A DNA stretch of 64,000 nucleotides from the NCBI RefSeq assembly GCF_012272815.1, contig NZ_JAAWWL010000001.1, forward strand, positions 62,001 through 126,000, in the 5' to 3' direction. The translations under genes were made by a program, and so were the position numbers. Source of the DNA: Croceivirga thetidis. GTDB lineage: Bacteria > Bacteroidota > Bacteroidia > Flavobacteriales > Flavobacteriaceae. Positions 51,379-61,498 of the stretch are shown in pieces (position 1 is the first letter of the stretch; the number at the start of each line of letters is the position of its first letter). Under the pieces are notes generated by a model. It saw only the letters and a list, made by a program, of their open reading frames with translations. It had not been told where the DNA came from and ran no database searches.

Positions 51379-52463
51379 TTTAATAATTTTTCAATTTCAT
51401 CCACTATCTCTTCCGTTGCTTTTGGTTTTCCCAATTGCTTGATATTGTTTGCCAGTTCTTTTTGTTGGTCTGGAGAATCTAGTAGTGTTTTAAAAATCGT
51501 CTCAAAATCAGAATCAATAGTTGACTCTTTTAATAGTATTGCTGCATTCTTCTCGACCAGGGCTTCAGCATTTTTTGTTTGATGGTCTTCCGCAACATTT
51601 GGAGATGGAATGAAAATAGTAGGCTTACCTACCAAACACAATTCAGAAACTGACCCTGCACCGGCCCTTGATATGATAATATCGGCTGCAGTAAAGGCAA
51701 AATTCATTTTGTTGATAAAGGCCAAGACCTTGACTGTTTCCGATTCAAATCCCTTGTATTCATCGAAATAGAGTCTACCACACTGCCAAATCAATTGAAC
51801 ATTCAACTGTTCGAAAAAATCCAACTTTTCTGCAACCAATTGATTGATTCTTCTTGCCCCCAAACTACCTCCAAGAATTAAGAGTGTTTTTTGGTTTGGA
51901 TTTAATTTAAAATGCTCACTTGCAGTTTCGCGTGTCACATTCAATTTTACCAAGTCTGCGCGAACAGGGTTACCGGTTTTGACCAATTTCCCTTTCGGGA
52001 AAAAGCGCTCCATACCGTCATAAGCAACACAAATTTTTGCAGCATTTTTTGCCAGAAGTTTGTTCGTAATCCCAGCAAATGAATTCTGTTCTTGAAGTAT
52101 ATAGGGTATTTTGGAAGATGCAGCAGCTTTTAAGGTTGGGCCACTTGCAAAACCACCTGTTCCAATAGCCACATCGGGTTTAAATCTTCGTATAATCCCT
52201 CTTGCCTTTAACAAACTTTGAATCAGTTTTATAGGAAATAATAGGTTCTTGATGGTCAATTTTCGTTGTAGTCCACTTATCCAAAGACCTTTGATTTCAT
52301 AGCCCGCTTTTGGAACCTTTTCCATTTCCATTTTATCCTTAGCCCCAACAAACAAAAACTCGGCATTGGAATGGCGTTTTTTCAATTCATTGGCAATGGC
52401 TATGGCAGGATAGATATGTCCTCCTGTACCGCCCCCTGATATGATGAATCTATAATTGCCCAC
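51375..52463 (-). CDS. murG: MurG N-acetylglucosaminyltransferase
   Basis: This 362-residue GT28 enzyme makes lipid II from lipid I at the inner membrane. It begins with the phosphate-binding [20 protein letters not shown] and has [31 protein letters not shown] and [20 protein letters not shown]. The start codon is GTG. It overlaps ftsW by 14 bases at the start and murC by four at the end. Confidence 0.97.
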   Translation of the reverse strand: MGNYRFIISGGGTGGHIYPAIAIANELKKRHSNAEFLFVGAKDKMEMEKVPKAGYEIKGLWISGLQRKLTIKNLLFPIKLIQSLLKARGIIRRFKPDVAIGTGGFASGPTLKAAASSKIPYILQEQNSFAGITNKLLAKNAAKICVAYDGMERFFPKGKLVKTGNPVRADLVKLNVTRETASEHFKLNPNQKTLLILGGSLGARRINQLVAEKLDFFEQLNVQLIWQCGRLYFDEYKGFESETVKVLAFINKMNFAFTAADIIISRAGAGSVSELCLVGKPTIFIPSPNVAEDHQTKNAEALVEKNAAILLKESTIDSDFETIFKTLLDSPDQQKELANNIKQLGKPKATEEIVDEIEKLLK

Positions 52464-53661
52464 TCAATACTTCTAAAGGATTACTTTCATCGATGGTCGC
52501 AGTTTTACGCTCCTCATGTTGCTTCTTATCGCTCGCGCTTAATATGATTCCAATAGCCAAACAGGTCATCCAAATAGATGTACCACCTCTACTTATAAGT
52601 GGCAGGGGTTGACCTGTCGTAGGAAGCAATCCTACGGAAACTGCCATATGGAATAGGGCTTGGAACACAATCGGAAGTCCAACACCAATGACGACAAGCT
52701 TTGAAAAAATGCTTTTAGCCGAATTGGCGACAACTACAATTCTAAATAATAAGAGTAGATAAAAGAACAGTAATGCAAATCCTCCAGCAAGGCCATATTC
52801 TTCAACAACAATTGCAAAAATGAAATCTGAGTCACTTTCAGGAAGAATGTTTTTCATTACACTTTTCCCCGCCCCTTTACCAAGTAATCCGCCCTCGGCA
52901 ATTGCCATTTTGGCCTTATCCAATTGTGTGAGAATCTGCCCATCGGTTTGATTCTGCTCGCCATTCCAATAATTCTCTATTCTATTTTTCCAAGTAACCG
53001 CCCTCGAAGATGGAATTACATCAGGATTCGTGAATAGCACAAACAAAAACATACCTGCAACCGCAATACCTGAAATCAGTATCCTGGCCAGATGACGAAT
53101 TGGATAACCGCCTAAGAAACATAGCAATAGTGCCAAAAAACCGACCAAGGCCGCTGTAGAAAAATTAGCAGGAAGAATGAGTCCAACAACAAGAATTATG
53201 GGTAACCATAATGGCACAAAACTTTCGTTGAAACTAATATCCTTATCTCGAACTTTTGTTAAATAACGGGCTATCCAGACCATCAAAACCACGGATGCCA
53301 AAGTTGAAGTCTGAAAGTTCATACCGATTACTGGAATTCGAATCCAGCGGTTGGCCGAAGCTGCACCGATTGTGGTTTCTACGGTAAGGGTATAGGCCAA
53401 TAAAAGCAATACAATAGGCATTGCTATTAACGAAAGTCCTTTAAAATAATGGGTAGGGACGCGATGCACCACGAACATTATGGCAAAGCCCAAAATCCAA
53501 AGCAAAGACTGCTTAATCATCAAATAACCAAATGAGGAGCCCTTATTAAAAACTTGTTCGGCAGTGGCGCTGTAGACCGGCAAAAAGGAAAATAACGCCA
53601 ATAGGGCAATGATGCCCCAAATAGCTTTATCTCCACGTAAACCTTTTGCTAGTCTAAACAT
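52450..53661 (-). CDS. ftsW: FtsW lipid II polymerase/SEDS family protein
   Basis: This 403-residue multi-spanning SEDS glycosyltransferase works with the class B PBP at the septum. About 10 membrane segments are visible. Family regions are [55 protein letters not shown] and [17 protein letters not shown]. It lies two bases after murD and overlaps murG. The Glu-rich C-terminal tail is cytoplasmic. Confidence 0.96.
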   Translation of the reverse strand: MFRLAKGLRGDKAIWGIIALLALFSFLPVYSATAEQVFNKGSSFGYLMIKQSLLWILGFAIMFVVHRVPTHYFKGLSLIAMPIVLLLLAYTLTVETTIGAASANRWIRIPVIGMNFQTSTLASVVLMVWIARYLTKVRDKDISFNESFVPLWLPIILVVGLILPANFSTAALVGFLALLLCFLGGYPIRHLARILISGIAVAGMFLFVLFTNPDVIPSSRAVTWKNRIENYWNGEQNQTDGQILTQLDKAKMAIAEGGLLGKGAGKSVMKNILPESDSDFIFAIVVEEYGLAGGFALLFFYLLLLFRIVVVANSAKSIFSKLVVIGVGLPIVFQALFHMAVSVGLLPTTGQPLPLISRGGTSIWMTCLAIGIILSASDKKQHEERKTATIDESNPLEVLSGQL

Positions 53662-53663
53662 GA

Positions 53664-54998
53664 TTATAATTTTCTAATTGCTGCTTTAAATTGATCGCCT
53701 CTGTCTTCGTAATTCTGAAACAAATCAAAACTTGCACAGGCAGGCGACAACAGAACAGTATCGCCACGCTCTCCAATTTTATAGGCCATCTTAACGGCTT
53801 CTTCCATTGAAAAGGCCTCCACCATAAAATCCATGACGTTACCAAAAGTGTCTTTTAGTTTACTGTTATCCATACCCAAACAAATAATAGCCTTTACCTT
53901 TTCGCGAACCATGGGCATCAGTGAAGAATAATCATTGCCTTTATCTACCCCACCAACAATCCATACTATTGGTTTTTTAACTCCTTCAAGTGCGTAATAG
54001 GTTGCATTTACATTCGTTGCCTTAGAGTCATTGATATATTCAACGTGGTTGATTTTCAGAACTTTTTCCAATCGATGAGGAGCCCCTTGAAACGTCTGAA
54101 TACTCTGGCGAATGGTTTCTTTTCTAACATTCACCAACAGCGAGGCAAGACCGGCTGCCATGGCATTCTTTACATTGTGCTGACCATCCAAGGCCAAAAT
54201 ATCTGTACTCATTTCAAAGGTTTTTGGTTCTACTTTTATTTTAATCATTCCGTTCTCTACCCACGCTCCAAATTTCTGTGCTGACTGCAACGAAAAAGGG
54301 ACTAATTTGGATTGAATAGGGTTGGATTTTAACCAGCTGACGATTACTTCGTCATCAGCATCATAAATCAGGTAATCGTTTGAATCTTGATTCATCGCAA
54401 TTCTGAATTTGGAGGCAATGTAATTTTCAAATTTGTAGTTATAGCGGTCCAAATGATCAGGTGTGATATTGGTAATAATTGCAATCTTCGGTTTAAAATC
54501 AACTATCCCATCTAGCTGAAAGCTGCTGATTTCAAGCACATATTGGCTAAAATCATTTTCGGCGACCATTTTGGCAAAACTGTCACCAATATTTCCGGCC
54601 ATTCCAACGTGCGAACCACCATTTTTTACCAAATGATGTGTCAGCATTGTGGTCGTGGTCTTACCGTTACTACCCGTAATTCCAATGATTTCGGCCTTCG
54701 TGTACCTAGTGGCGAATTCTATTTCAGAAATTACCGGTATTCCCATTGCAACCAGTTGCAATACCAGTGGAACAGTATCTGGAATACCCGGGCTCTTCAT
54801 TACCAAATCGGCATTTAAAATCCGTGCTTCGGAATGCTGTTTTTCCTCCCATTCAATCTCAATATGTTCAAGAACTTCTTTGTATTCTTTTTTGATTTCG
54901 CCTTTGTCAGAAACAAAGACTTCAAATCCTTCTTTTTTTCCTAAAATGGCCGTTCCTACTCCACTTTCTCCCGCACCAAGCACGACCAACCGTTGCAT
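53664..54998 (-). CDS. murD: UDP-N-acetylmuramoylalanine-D-glutamate ligase (MurD)
   Basis: This 444-residue Mur ligase adds D-Glu to UDP-MurNAc-L-Ala. It has the N-terminal nucleotide loop VVLGAGESGVGTAILGKKEG, KSPGIPDTVPLV, the P-loop GITGSNGKTTTTMLTHHLV and HRLEKVLKINHVEYINDSKA, which is distinctive for MurD. It sits one base after mraY and two bases before ftsW. Confidence 0.96.
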   Translation of the reverse strand: MQRLVVLGAGESGVGTAILGKKEGFEVFVSDKGEIKKEYKEVLEHIEIEWEEKQHSEARILNADLVMKSPGIPDTVPLVLQLVAMGIPVISEIEFATRYTKAEIIGITGSNGKTTTTMLTHHLVKNGGSHVGMAGNIGDSFAKMVAENDFSQYVLEISSFQLDGIVDFKPKIAIITNITPDHLDRYNYKFENYIASKFRIAMNQDSNDYLIYDADDEVIVSWLKSNPIQSKLVPFSLQSAQKFGAWVENGMIKIKVEPKTFEMSTDILALDGQHNVKNAMAAGLASLLVNVRKETIRQSIQTFQGAPHRLEKVLKINHVEYINDSKATNVNATYYALEGVKKPIVWIVGGVDKGNDYSSLMPMVREKVKAIICLGMDNSKLKDTFGNVMDFMVEAFSMEEAVKMAYKIGERGDTVLLSPACASFDLFQNYEDRGDQFKAAIRKL

Positions 54999-54999
54999 C

Positions 55000-56220
55000 C
55001 TATCTTACTTTTAAGGTCACAATGCTCACAATGGCCAAAAGAATTCCTATAATCCAAAAGCGGGTAACAATCTTACTCTCATGGTATAGTTTCTTTTGGT
55101 AATGATGGTGTAATGGCGCCATTAGAAAAATTCGACGACCCTCACCGTATTTCTTTTTGGTATGCTTGAAATAACCCACTTGCAGCATGACCGAAAGCGA
55201 TTCAGCAAAAAAGATTCCGCATAAAATGGGAATCAATAATTCCTTTCGAACAATGATTGCAATGACAGCTATAATTCCACCAATGGTCAGACTACCCGTA
55301 TCGCCCATAAAAACCTGTGCCGGATAGGCATTATACCAAAGAAAACCTATCAAGCCCCCAACAAAAGCGCCGAGAAATACAACCAATTCACCCACCCTTG
55401 GGATGTAGAATATGTCCAGGTAATCAGAAAATTCGATATTACCCGATACCCATGCAAAGATGGCAAGGGTCATCACCATAATCGCTGATGACCCCGCAGC
55501 TAATCCATCGATACCATCTGTTAAATTTGCGCCATTGGAAACCGCAGTCACTATGAGTATGACAATCGGTATGAATATGAGAAAGGCATAGTCTTCGGCC
55601 CCCTCACCCATCCAAGAAATAAATTCGGTGTAATCCAATTCATTGTCCTTAAAAAAGGGAACATTGGTCCGTAGTGCTTTGGATTCTTCGCCGTATACTT
55701 TTTCAACTTTAAAATCAGTTGTAATTCTAGAGCCATCTTTTTCTTTAATGGTTACCTCTGGATGGAAATAAAGTATAGCACCAACCAACAGGCCAAGAAC
55801 TACTTGCCCCATTATCTTGAACCTACCCTTGAGTCCCTTTTTGTCCTTCTTGAAAATCTTAATGTAGTCATCTATAAAGCCGATGATACCCATCCAAACC
55901 GTCGTGAGGATGAGGAGGATAACATATATATTACCTAAATCACCAAATAACAGTACGGGAATTAGGGTGGCAAGAATAATAATGATACCGCCCATGGTAG
56001 GGGTTCCGGCTTTCTGTGTTTGGCCTTCAAGACCTAAATCACGAATACTCTCACCTATTTGCTTCTTCTGTAGAAAAAGAATTACCCGTTTACCATAGAC
56101 CATGGCCAATAGCAACGACAGGATAACTGCCATACCAGCCCTGAACGTAAGGTATTGGAACAATGAGGCACCCGGTAATTGGTACGCTTCTTCCAAATAT
56201 TCAAATAGATAGTATAGCAT
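55000..56220 (-). CDS. mraY: Phospho-N-acetylmuramoyl-pentapeptide transferase (MraY)
   Basis: This 406-residue integral membrane enzyme forms lipid I from UDP-MurNAc-pentapeptide and undecaprenyl phosphate. It has [34 protein letters not shown] with the Mg-binding Asp pair, [16 protein letters not shown] and a basic [11 protein letters not shown] loop. It exceeds E. coli MraY (360) by an insertion of about 50 residues around positions 160-215 in the soluble region after a membrane segment; I believe this is common in Bacteroidota. It lies six bases after murE. Confidence 0.96.
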   Translation of the reverse strand: MLYYLFEYLEEAYQLPGASLFQYLTFRAGMAVILSLLLAMVYGKRVILFLQKKQIGESIRDLGLEGQTQKAGTPTMGGIIIILATLIPVLLFGDLGNIYVILLILTTVWMGIIGFIDDYIKIFKKDKKGLKGRFKIMGQVVLGLLVGAILYFHPEVTIKEKDGSRITTDFKVEKVYGEESKALRTNVPFFKDNELDYTEFISWMGEGAEDYAFLIFIPIVILIVTAVSNGANLTDGIDGLAAGSSAIMVMTLAIFAWVSGNIEFSDYLDIFYIPRVGELVVFLGAFVGGLIGFLWYNAYPAQVFMGDTGSLTIGGIIAVIAIIVRKELLIPILCGIFFAESLSVMLQVGYFKHTKKKYGEGRRIFLMAPLHHHYQKKLYHESKIVTRFWIIGILLAIVSIVTLKVR

Positions 56221-56226
56221 TGGTCT

Positions 56227-57690
56227 TTATTTCTCTAATTCGTTTAAGGCGCTTTGAACTTCTTTGAAATCATCAAAGTCTGTTCGAACACCATTTGTTT
56301 CTTGATAGGTTTCGTGCCCCTTGCCCGCCACAAGGATTATATCGTTGGTCATTGCGAGTTTACAAGCCGTTTTTATAGCCTGCTTTCTATTTTCTATTGC
56401 GATTACCTTTCGCACATTCTGGGGCTCCACACCCGCTTCCATTTCCTCAATGATTTTAGTAGGTGATTCGCTTCGCGGATTATCAGAGGTAAAAATGGCC
56501 TGGTTGCTCAGCTCGGAAGCAATATGACCCATAACCGGGCGCTTAGAACCGTCACGGTCACCACCACACCCCACAACGGTGATGACACTTTCATTTCCAG
56601 TTCTCAACGTATTGATAGTGTTCAACACATTTTTAAGCGCATCCGGTGTATGGGCATAATCAACAATAGCAGTAATTTTCCCTTTTGATACGTAATGCTG
56701 AAATCGACCGTCAACATTTTCAAGTTGACTGAGCAATTGCAGCAGTTCCATTTTTTCAAGACCGAGTAATGTGCCAGTAGCATAAATGGCCAGCATATTG
56801 TAGGCATTGAAATTGCCTATCAGTTTTGACCAAACTTCATTATCATCGAGCTTTAGTAATTGTCCATCAAGTTGATGTTCCAAGATTTGGGCCCTGAAAT
56901 CAGCAAAGGATTTTAGGGCATAGGTATGTTTTTTCGCTTTGGTGTTTTGCAACATGACCATACCGTTCTTGTCGTCTAGGTTCGTCAGTGCAAAAGCAGA
57001 CTTAGACAGTTCGTCAAAAAGCACTTTTTTGGTATCGCGATATTCTGCAAAGGTTTTATGGTAGTCTAAGTGATCATGCGACAGATTGGTAAATACAGCA
57101 CCGGCAAAAGTTAGACCTTTGGTCCGCTTTTGGTGAATACCGTGTGAACTCGCTTCCATAAAGCAATACTCTACTCCTGCATCGTTCATCAATTTCAAAT
57201 GTTTATTGATGGTCAACGCATCTGGTGTGGTATGCGAAGTATCGTATTCCTTTTTATCCACCTTGATTTTAATCGTTGAAATCAAGCCAACTTTGTACCC
57301 TGCCTTTTCAAAAAGATTGCTCAACAAGGTGGTCACGGTGGTTTTTCCGTTGGTACCCGTTACCCCAACCAGTTTGAGGTTTTTTGAAGGATTATCATAA
57401 AAGTTACTCGCCATAATGGCCAAGGCCTCATTTGAACTTTCAACCTTTAAATAGGTAATACCATTGACCAATAACTCTGGAAATTCTTCGCAAACGATTG
57501 CCTTTGCCCCAGACTCGACAGCCTTTTGAATGTATTTATGACCATCAGTTATTAAGCCGCGTACGGCAATAAAGGCATCATCCATCTCAACCTTTCTAGA
57601 GTCAAAATGCAAGTTGTTCACCAAAACATTGGTATCACCGTTTACAGCAGATAGCCGTACCCCAAACAATATGTCTTTCAACAATTTCAT
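56227..57690 (-). CDS. murE: UDP-MurNAc-tripeptide synthetase (MurE), meso-diaminopimelate type
   Basis: This 487-residue Mur ligase adds the third residue of the stem peptide. The P-loop GVTGTNGKTTVTTLLSNLF contains GTNGKTT at 112-118; ASSHGIHQKRTKG and VVDYAHTPDALKNVL follow. SDNPRSE with the DNPR motif (403-406) marks enzymes specific for meso-diaminopimelate, so the wall is of the DAP type. The ATG overlaps the ftsI stop by four bases (ATGA). Confidence 0.97.
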   Translation of the reverse strand: MKLLKDILFGVRLSAVNGDTNVLVNNLHFDSRKVEMDDAFIAVRGLITDGHKYIQKAVESGAKAIVCEEFPELLVNGITYLKVESSNEALAIMASNFYDNPSKNLKLVGVTGTNGKTTVTTLLSNLFEKAGYKVGLISTIKIKVDKKEYDTSHTTPDALTINKHLKLMNDAGVEYCFMEASSHGIHQKRTKGLTFAGAVFTNLSHDHLDYHKTFAEYRDTKKVLFDELSKSAFALTNLDDKNGMVMLQNTKAKKHTYALKSFADFRAQILEHQLDGQLLKLDDNEVWSKLIGNFNAYNMLAIYATGTLLGLEKMELLQLLSQLENVDGRFQHYVSKGKITAIVDYAHTPDALKNVLNTINTLRTGNESVITVVGCGGDRDGSKRPVMGHIASELSNQAIFTSDNPRSESPTKIIEEMEAGVEPQNVRKVIAIENRKQAIKTACKLAMTNDIILVAGKGHETYQETNGVRTDFDDFKEVQSALNELEK

Positions 57691-59693
57691 TGTAGCGTTA
57701 GGGTTATTTTTTTGACTTCGTTCAGGGCAGTTCCTTTTTCAACGGATTGCTCTACCACTTTTCCATTGCTTTGCAACGCGACTTCAACCCCTAAGTTTTC
57801 TAAAAGGGAAACCGCATCCATACCGCTCATACCCAATAGATTGGGCATCTTTTTAGTCTCTTCTTGAGCTTTGGCGTAATAATCTTCGTATTTCTTGTTC
57901 AGCTCCTCGTTTTCAGGAATATCCACTTCAACCTTATCGATTACTGGCGAGGAGAGGTATATTTTTTTGGCCATTGATTTGAAAACGGGCCCAGCAACAT
58001 CTGCCCCGTAAATGCCCTTTTCTTGATTGGGTTCGTGAATGATAACAATGCAGGAATACTTAGGATCATCAGCTGGAAAATACCCTGCAAAGGAGGAGAT
58101 ATAGTCCCTATCGTCAGCATTCGCCCAATAATTCTTCCAGCTCGTACCGGTTTTCCCGGCCATGGAGAAGTTCGGGTCGTAAAGACCACTACCTGTGCCA
58201 AAGTCTTTCTCTACCACATCTTTCAATAAGCGCTGAACCTTTTTGATATTTTCAGTCGAGGCAATTGATTTGGACATCACTTCCTTTTCAAATTTTTCAA
58301 CTTCGCGATTACCTACTCTCGCCTTGCTCAAAAATCGTGGACGTACCATTTCACCATCATTGGCAATGGCATTATAAAACGTAAGTGTTTGAAGCGGAGT
58401 AAGTGCAACCTCGTACCCTTGTGACATCCATGCCAAAGACAATCCGGACCAAAGCTTATCGCCAGGGTATCTAATAATTGGTTGGCCTTCACCTATTATT
58501 GGTAAGTCCAATTTCTTGTGAAGCCCAAAATTCATTAATCGATTGACGAATTTTTCGGGCTGGTCTTCATAACCATTGTTGATCATTTGAGCGAAAACGG
58601 TATTTGAAGAGACGGCAAAACCCTTTGCAATGGAAATTTGACCATAACCTCCCCAACGAGAATCTTTGACCAATTTATTGTAGACCTTCCAACGCCCTTT
58701 ATGGGTATCTAAAATCTGGGTGGTATCTGCAACATTATCTTCCAAAGCTGCCAAAAGGGACATCAGTTTAAACGTAGATCCTGGTTCATGGGCTTCCCAA
58801 ACAGCATAATTACGCAGCTCGATGTAGTTGCCATCTTCATCCTTGCCCAAATTGGCGATGGCCTTCACAGCTCCGGTCTCTACTTCCATCACCACTACAC
58901 AGCCATGATCTGCATCGTACGCTTGAAGTTGCTTTTTTAGCTCATTGTGGGCGATATCTTGAAAATTAATATTTAAGGTGGTAAGCACATCTAGACCGTC
59001 TTGCGGTTCTACGATATTATTGGCACCCATTGGTTTCCATTGACCGCCACCACTCTTTTGTTCCATTCGCTTACCGACCACTCCACGTAGGAAGTCTTTA
59101 CCAAAAGCACCATCAATACCTACACGGGTATAGTAGCCGTTTTCATCGACCTTTTCATAACCAATACTTCGCCATGCCATTTGACCAAGTGGATACTCTC
59201 GAACCACCTTGTAGTCAGATTTCATTCCACCTTTATAAGGATGGTATTTTAAAAGCGGAAAATTTCGCATTCTGGCGAATTCTGGATAATCGATATCACG
59301 CGCCAAAAGCACATGTCGCTTTTTATTGGCCCTGGCCTTTCGCAATTTTTGCAGGTAATGCGATGAAGGTTTACCAAAAAGAGTGCCTAACGAATCACAA
59401 AGGGCTTTGTGCTCATCTTCCCAAAGTTTACTCTTTGGGGTAAGTGCGTCTAAGTGTACCGTGTATTTTGCTACAGATGCGGCCAAAAGACTCCCATCAT
59501 CTGAAAAAATATTTCCCCGAATGGGTGGTATAGTAGCGACGCGTTCTGTTTTCTCAAGGGCCCATTGCTTATATTTTTCACCTTCGACCGTTGAGACTCC
59601 AATAAGTTTGAAGGCTACTAGACCAGCGAAGATGACCATACCTACCACAATTAGGTATAATCGACTCATGATATTTTTATCACTTACTGGCAA
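57687..59693 (-). CDS. ftsI: FtsI-type penicillin-binding protein with PASTA domain
   Basis: This 668-residue class B PBP is the septal transpeptidase. It has a membrane segment near residues 12-30, an N-terminal pedestal with RGNIFSDDGSLLA, and transpeptidase motifs SxxK (STFK, Ser306), SSN (362-364) and KTG (514-516). A C-terminal PASTA-like domain (about 612-668; MPNLLGMSGMDAVSLLENLG) is also present in Bacteroidota FtsI. The conserved N-terminus (VSDKNIMSRLYL) extends past the first ATG at 59669, so I take the TTG at 59693 as the start, three bases after ftsL. The stop overlaps murE. Confidence 0.94.
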   Translation of the reverse strand: MPVSDKNIMSRLYLIVVGMVIFAGLVAFKLIGVSTVEGEKYKQWALEKTERVATIPPIRGNIFSDDGSLLAASVAKYTVHLDALTPKSKLWEDEHKALCDSLGTLFGKPSSHYLQKLRKARANKKRHVLLARDIDYPEFARMRNFPLLKYHPYKGGMKSDYKVVREYPLGQMAWRSIGYEKVDENGYYTRVGIDGAFGKDFLRGVVGKRMEQKSGGGQWKPMGANNIVEPQDGLDVLTTLNINFQDIAHNELKKQLQAYDADHGCVVVMEVETGAVKAIANLGKDEDGNYIELRNYAVWEAHEPGSTFKLMSLLAALEDNVADTTQILDTHKGRWKVYNKLVKDSRWGGYGQISIAKGFAVSSNTVFAQMINNGYEDQPEKFVNRLMNFGLHKKLDLPIIGEGQPIIRYPGDKLWSGLSLAWMSQGYEVALTPLQTLTFYNAIANDGEMVRPRFLSKARVGNREVEKFEKEVMSKSIASTENIKKVQRLLKDVVEKDFGTGSGLYDPNFSMAGKTGTSWKNYWANADDRDYISSFAGYFPADDPKYSCIVIIHEPNQEKGIYGADVAGPVFKSMAKKIYLSSPVIDKVEVDIPENEELNKKYEDYYAKAQEETKKMPNLLGMSGMDAVSLLENLGVEVALQSNGKVVEQSVEKGTALNEVKKITLTLQ

Positions 59694-59696
59694 GGG

Positions 59697-60014
59697 CTAT
59701 TTATTCGATTTAACTACTATTTTTTGAGGAGGATTCTCAGAGGTTCGCAACCCACGTCCTTCTACACGTAAGGTCAGGGTCGATTCCATCTTCAATTGCT
59801 GTACATTTCTACGGTTGGCAAAAAACTCACTTCGCAGTGCCCGTACCTCTTCATTTAAGTTTGAAATACGCTTCACCTTCAAATCTGCCTGATGGCTACT
59901 TGAAATCATGAAAATGGCCAATAGGGAAATGAACAAGAGAAACCTCCAATTCTTAGGGGCGTCTCCGCTCACTAAAAATTTTCCCTTAAGTATGTCCAAA
60001 ACTCCTTTTTTCAT
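59697..60014 (-). CDS. ftsL: FtsL-like cell division protein
   Basis: This 105-residue bitopic protein has a cytoplasmic N-terminus, one membrane segment (WRFLLFISLLAIFMISS, about 23-40) and a coiled-coil-like periplasmic region (RISNLNEEVRALRSEFFANR). A short Pro/Lys tail ends the protein. Size, topology and position between rsmH and ftsI identify it as FtsL despite weak sequence conservation. It would form the FtsQLB-type divisome subcomplex. It is separated from rsmH by a 102-base spacer that holds a palindromic repeat. Confidence 0.85.
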   Translation of the reverse strand: MKKGVLDILKGKFLVSGDAPKNWRFLLFISLLAIFMISSSHQADLKVKRISNLNEEVRALRSEFFANRRNVQQLKMESTLTLRVEGRGLRTSENPPQKIVVKSNK

Positions 60015-60067
60015 TTATTGGTTCTTTTTATTCATTCTTTCAATCGAAGCAAAACCTTATTCTACAT

Positions 60068-60110
60068 CCCCCGACTTGGCTTTGCCAAGCCACCCCCTTT
60101 CATTAGGGGG
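60068..60110. repeat. Palindromic intergenic element in the rsmH-ftsL spacer
   Basis: Two hairpins lie within 43 bases: CTTGGC-TTT-GCCAAG (60075-60089) and CCCCC-N8-GGGGG (60093-60110), preceded by another CCCCC (60068-60072). The GC-rich composition stands out from the AT-rich spacer. It looks like a REP-type or small miniature repeat element placed inside the dcw operon. Copies elsewhere cannot be checked here. Confidence 0.5.
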
Positions 60111-60116
60111 ATTGAA

Positions 60117-61025
60117 TTATATTTTTTCTGCTACTCGAAGCTTTGCACTTCGCGCTCTGTTATTCTTTTCTATTTCTTCAGTTGATGGTGTAATCAATCC
60201 GTTTATTTTTTTCAGCGGAACATCAATGTTTCCATAAAAATCTTTCTCTGCCTGACCTTCGAATTTTCCATCACGTATAAATCGTTTTACCAATCTGTCC
60301 TCTAGGGAGTGATAGCTAATTACACTCAGTCGCCCTCCTTCTTTCAACACTTGGGGCACTTGCTCCAAAAACTCCTTCAACACGTCAACTTCTTCGTTTA
60401 CCTCAATTCGTATTGCTTGAAAGAGCTGTGCAAGAATCTTGTTTTCCCGCATTTTTGGTATAAACCGTCGCAACGCGGTCTTCAGGTCTTCGGTAGTTTT
60501 TATGGGGTTGGAATTTCTTTCTGCTACAATTTGATTTGCCAAGGCCTTCGCGTTTCGGAGCTCACCATATTCCTTAAAAACACGGGTCAGCTCATCGACT
60601 TTATAGGTATTGACCACTTCAAAGGCACTTTTACCGCCCTTCTGGTTCATACGCATATCCAATTCTGCATCAAAACGAATGGAGAATCCTCGTGAGGCTT
60701 CATCAAACTGATGTGAAGACACCCCGAAATCCCCTAGAATTCCATCAACTTCAGTAATGCCATAGAACTTTAAAAATCGTTTGAGGTATCTGAAATTCTC
60801 ATTAATGAGCTGAAACCTCTCATCTTCAATTGCATTGGCGAGGGCATCTTCATCTTGATCAAAGGCGACCAATCTTCCTTCTGGCCCGAGCCGTCTCAAT
60901 ATTTCTTTTGAATGTCCACCTCCACCGAAGGTTACATCCACATAAACACCATCTTCTTTAATGTCAAGACCATCTACCGATGCTGCAAGCAAAACGGGAT
61001 CATGGTAACGGTTGCCCTCCTCCAT
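60117..61025 (-). CDS. rsmH: 16S rRNA (cytosine1402-N4)-methyltransferase RsmH
   Basis: This SAM-dependent enzyme of 302 residues methylates N4 of C1402 in the 30S decoding center. It starts MEEGNRYHDPVLLAA and shows VDVTFGGGGHSKEILRRLG, LGDFGVSSHQFDEASRGFS, RFDAELDMRMNQ and SVISYHSLEDRLVKRFIRD. The ATG at 61025 matches family starts and overlaps mraZ by 26 bases; a longer frame from 61061 would overlap more. mraW is an older name for this gene. The rsmH-ftsL spacer carries a palindromic repeat. Confidence 0.96.
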   Translation of the reverse strand: MEEGNRYHDPVLLAASVDGLDIKEDGVYVDVTFGGGGHSKEILRRLGPEGRLVAFDQDEDALANAIEDERFQLINENFRYLKRFLKFYGITEVDGILGDFGVSSHQFDEASRGFSIRFDAELDMRMNQKGGKSAFEVVNTYKVDELTRVFKEYGELRNAKALANQIVAERNSNPIKTTEDLKTALRRFIPKMRENKILAQLFQAIRIEVNEEVDVLKEFLEQVPQVLKEGGRLSVISYHSLEDRLVKRFIRDGKFEGQAEKDFYGNIDVPLKKINGLITPSTEEIEKNNRARSAKLRVAEKI

Positions 61026-61473
61026 TGAAAATTTCTTCAGAAATTTCGTCGTAACGCTCATCGCTCATTGAGTCAAGCATGCCCTCATATTTGGCCTTGT
61101 CCCAAATTTCTATGACCGTGTGCGCCGCGTTCAAAACCACCGCTTTGCCCAGACCCACATGGTCAAACAATACTTTGGGTATCTGCATTCGACCGCTATC
61201 CTTATCAATGGTGACATCATCTTTTAAGCCTGCGGTGAATTTGCGCAGCCATATCCTAAAGTCTTTGCCTTTATTGGGGTGGGACATGACCTGCGCCATC
61301 ATTTCATCAAATTTTACTTGGGGGTAGAGTTCCAAACAATCCTGATCTATGGAACGTTTGATAACAAAATCATTACCCATAAAGGGCATGAGTTTGTTCT
61401 TTAGCGATGTCGGCAGGGTTATACGCCCTTTGGCATCGGCCTTACATTCATATTGTCCGACGATTGATGTCAC
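61000..61473 (-). CDS. mraZ: Transcriptional regulator MraZ
   Basis: This 157-residue protein has two AbrB-like SpoVT motifs: GQYECKADAKGRITLPTSLK at the N-terminus and DDVTIDKDSGRMQIPKVLFD in the middle. MraZ rings bind DNA upstream of dcw operons and regulate them, including their own gene. The start codon is GTG, since TAG lies in frame two codons earlier and no ATG precedes the conserved start. It is the first gene of the dcw run. An 18-bp perfect palindrome lies just upstream. The TGGG repeats bound by E. coli MraZ are not evident. Confidence 0.93.
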   Translation of the reverse strand: MTSIVGQYECKADAKGRITLPTSLKNKLMPFMGNDFVIKRSIDQDCLELYPQVKFDEMMAQVMSHPNKGKDFRIWLRKFTAGLKDDVTIDKDSGRMQIPKVLFDHVGLGKAVVLNAAHTVIEIWDKAKYEGMLDSMSDERYDEISEEIFNGGGQPLP

Positions 61474-61480
61474 TCCGTAC

Positions 61481-61498
61481 TAATAATTGCAATTATTA
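61481..61498. promoter_or_regulatory. Perfect 18-bp palindrome upstream of mraZ
   Basis: TAATAATTGCAATTATTA is self-complementary across all 18 bases and lies 8 bases before the GTG start of mraZ. A further TTACC/GGTAA inverted pair (61496-61512) follows it. The site could bind a dimeric regulator or be a leader hairpin of the dcw transcript. Confidence 0.45.

Noticed and set aside
53664-57690. Missing murF or ddl as a deletion in the dcw cluster
   Set aside because: mraY directly follows murE with a six-base gap; absence of murF and ddl here is usual in Bacteroidota.
59030-59443. 137-codon plus-strand frame inside ftsI
   Set aside because: Fully antisense to a conserved gene with intact catalytic motifs; composition mirrors the ftsI codons.
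60309-60695. 128-codon plus-strand frame inside rsmH
   Set aside because: Antisense shadow of a conserved gene; no independent motif.
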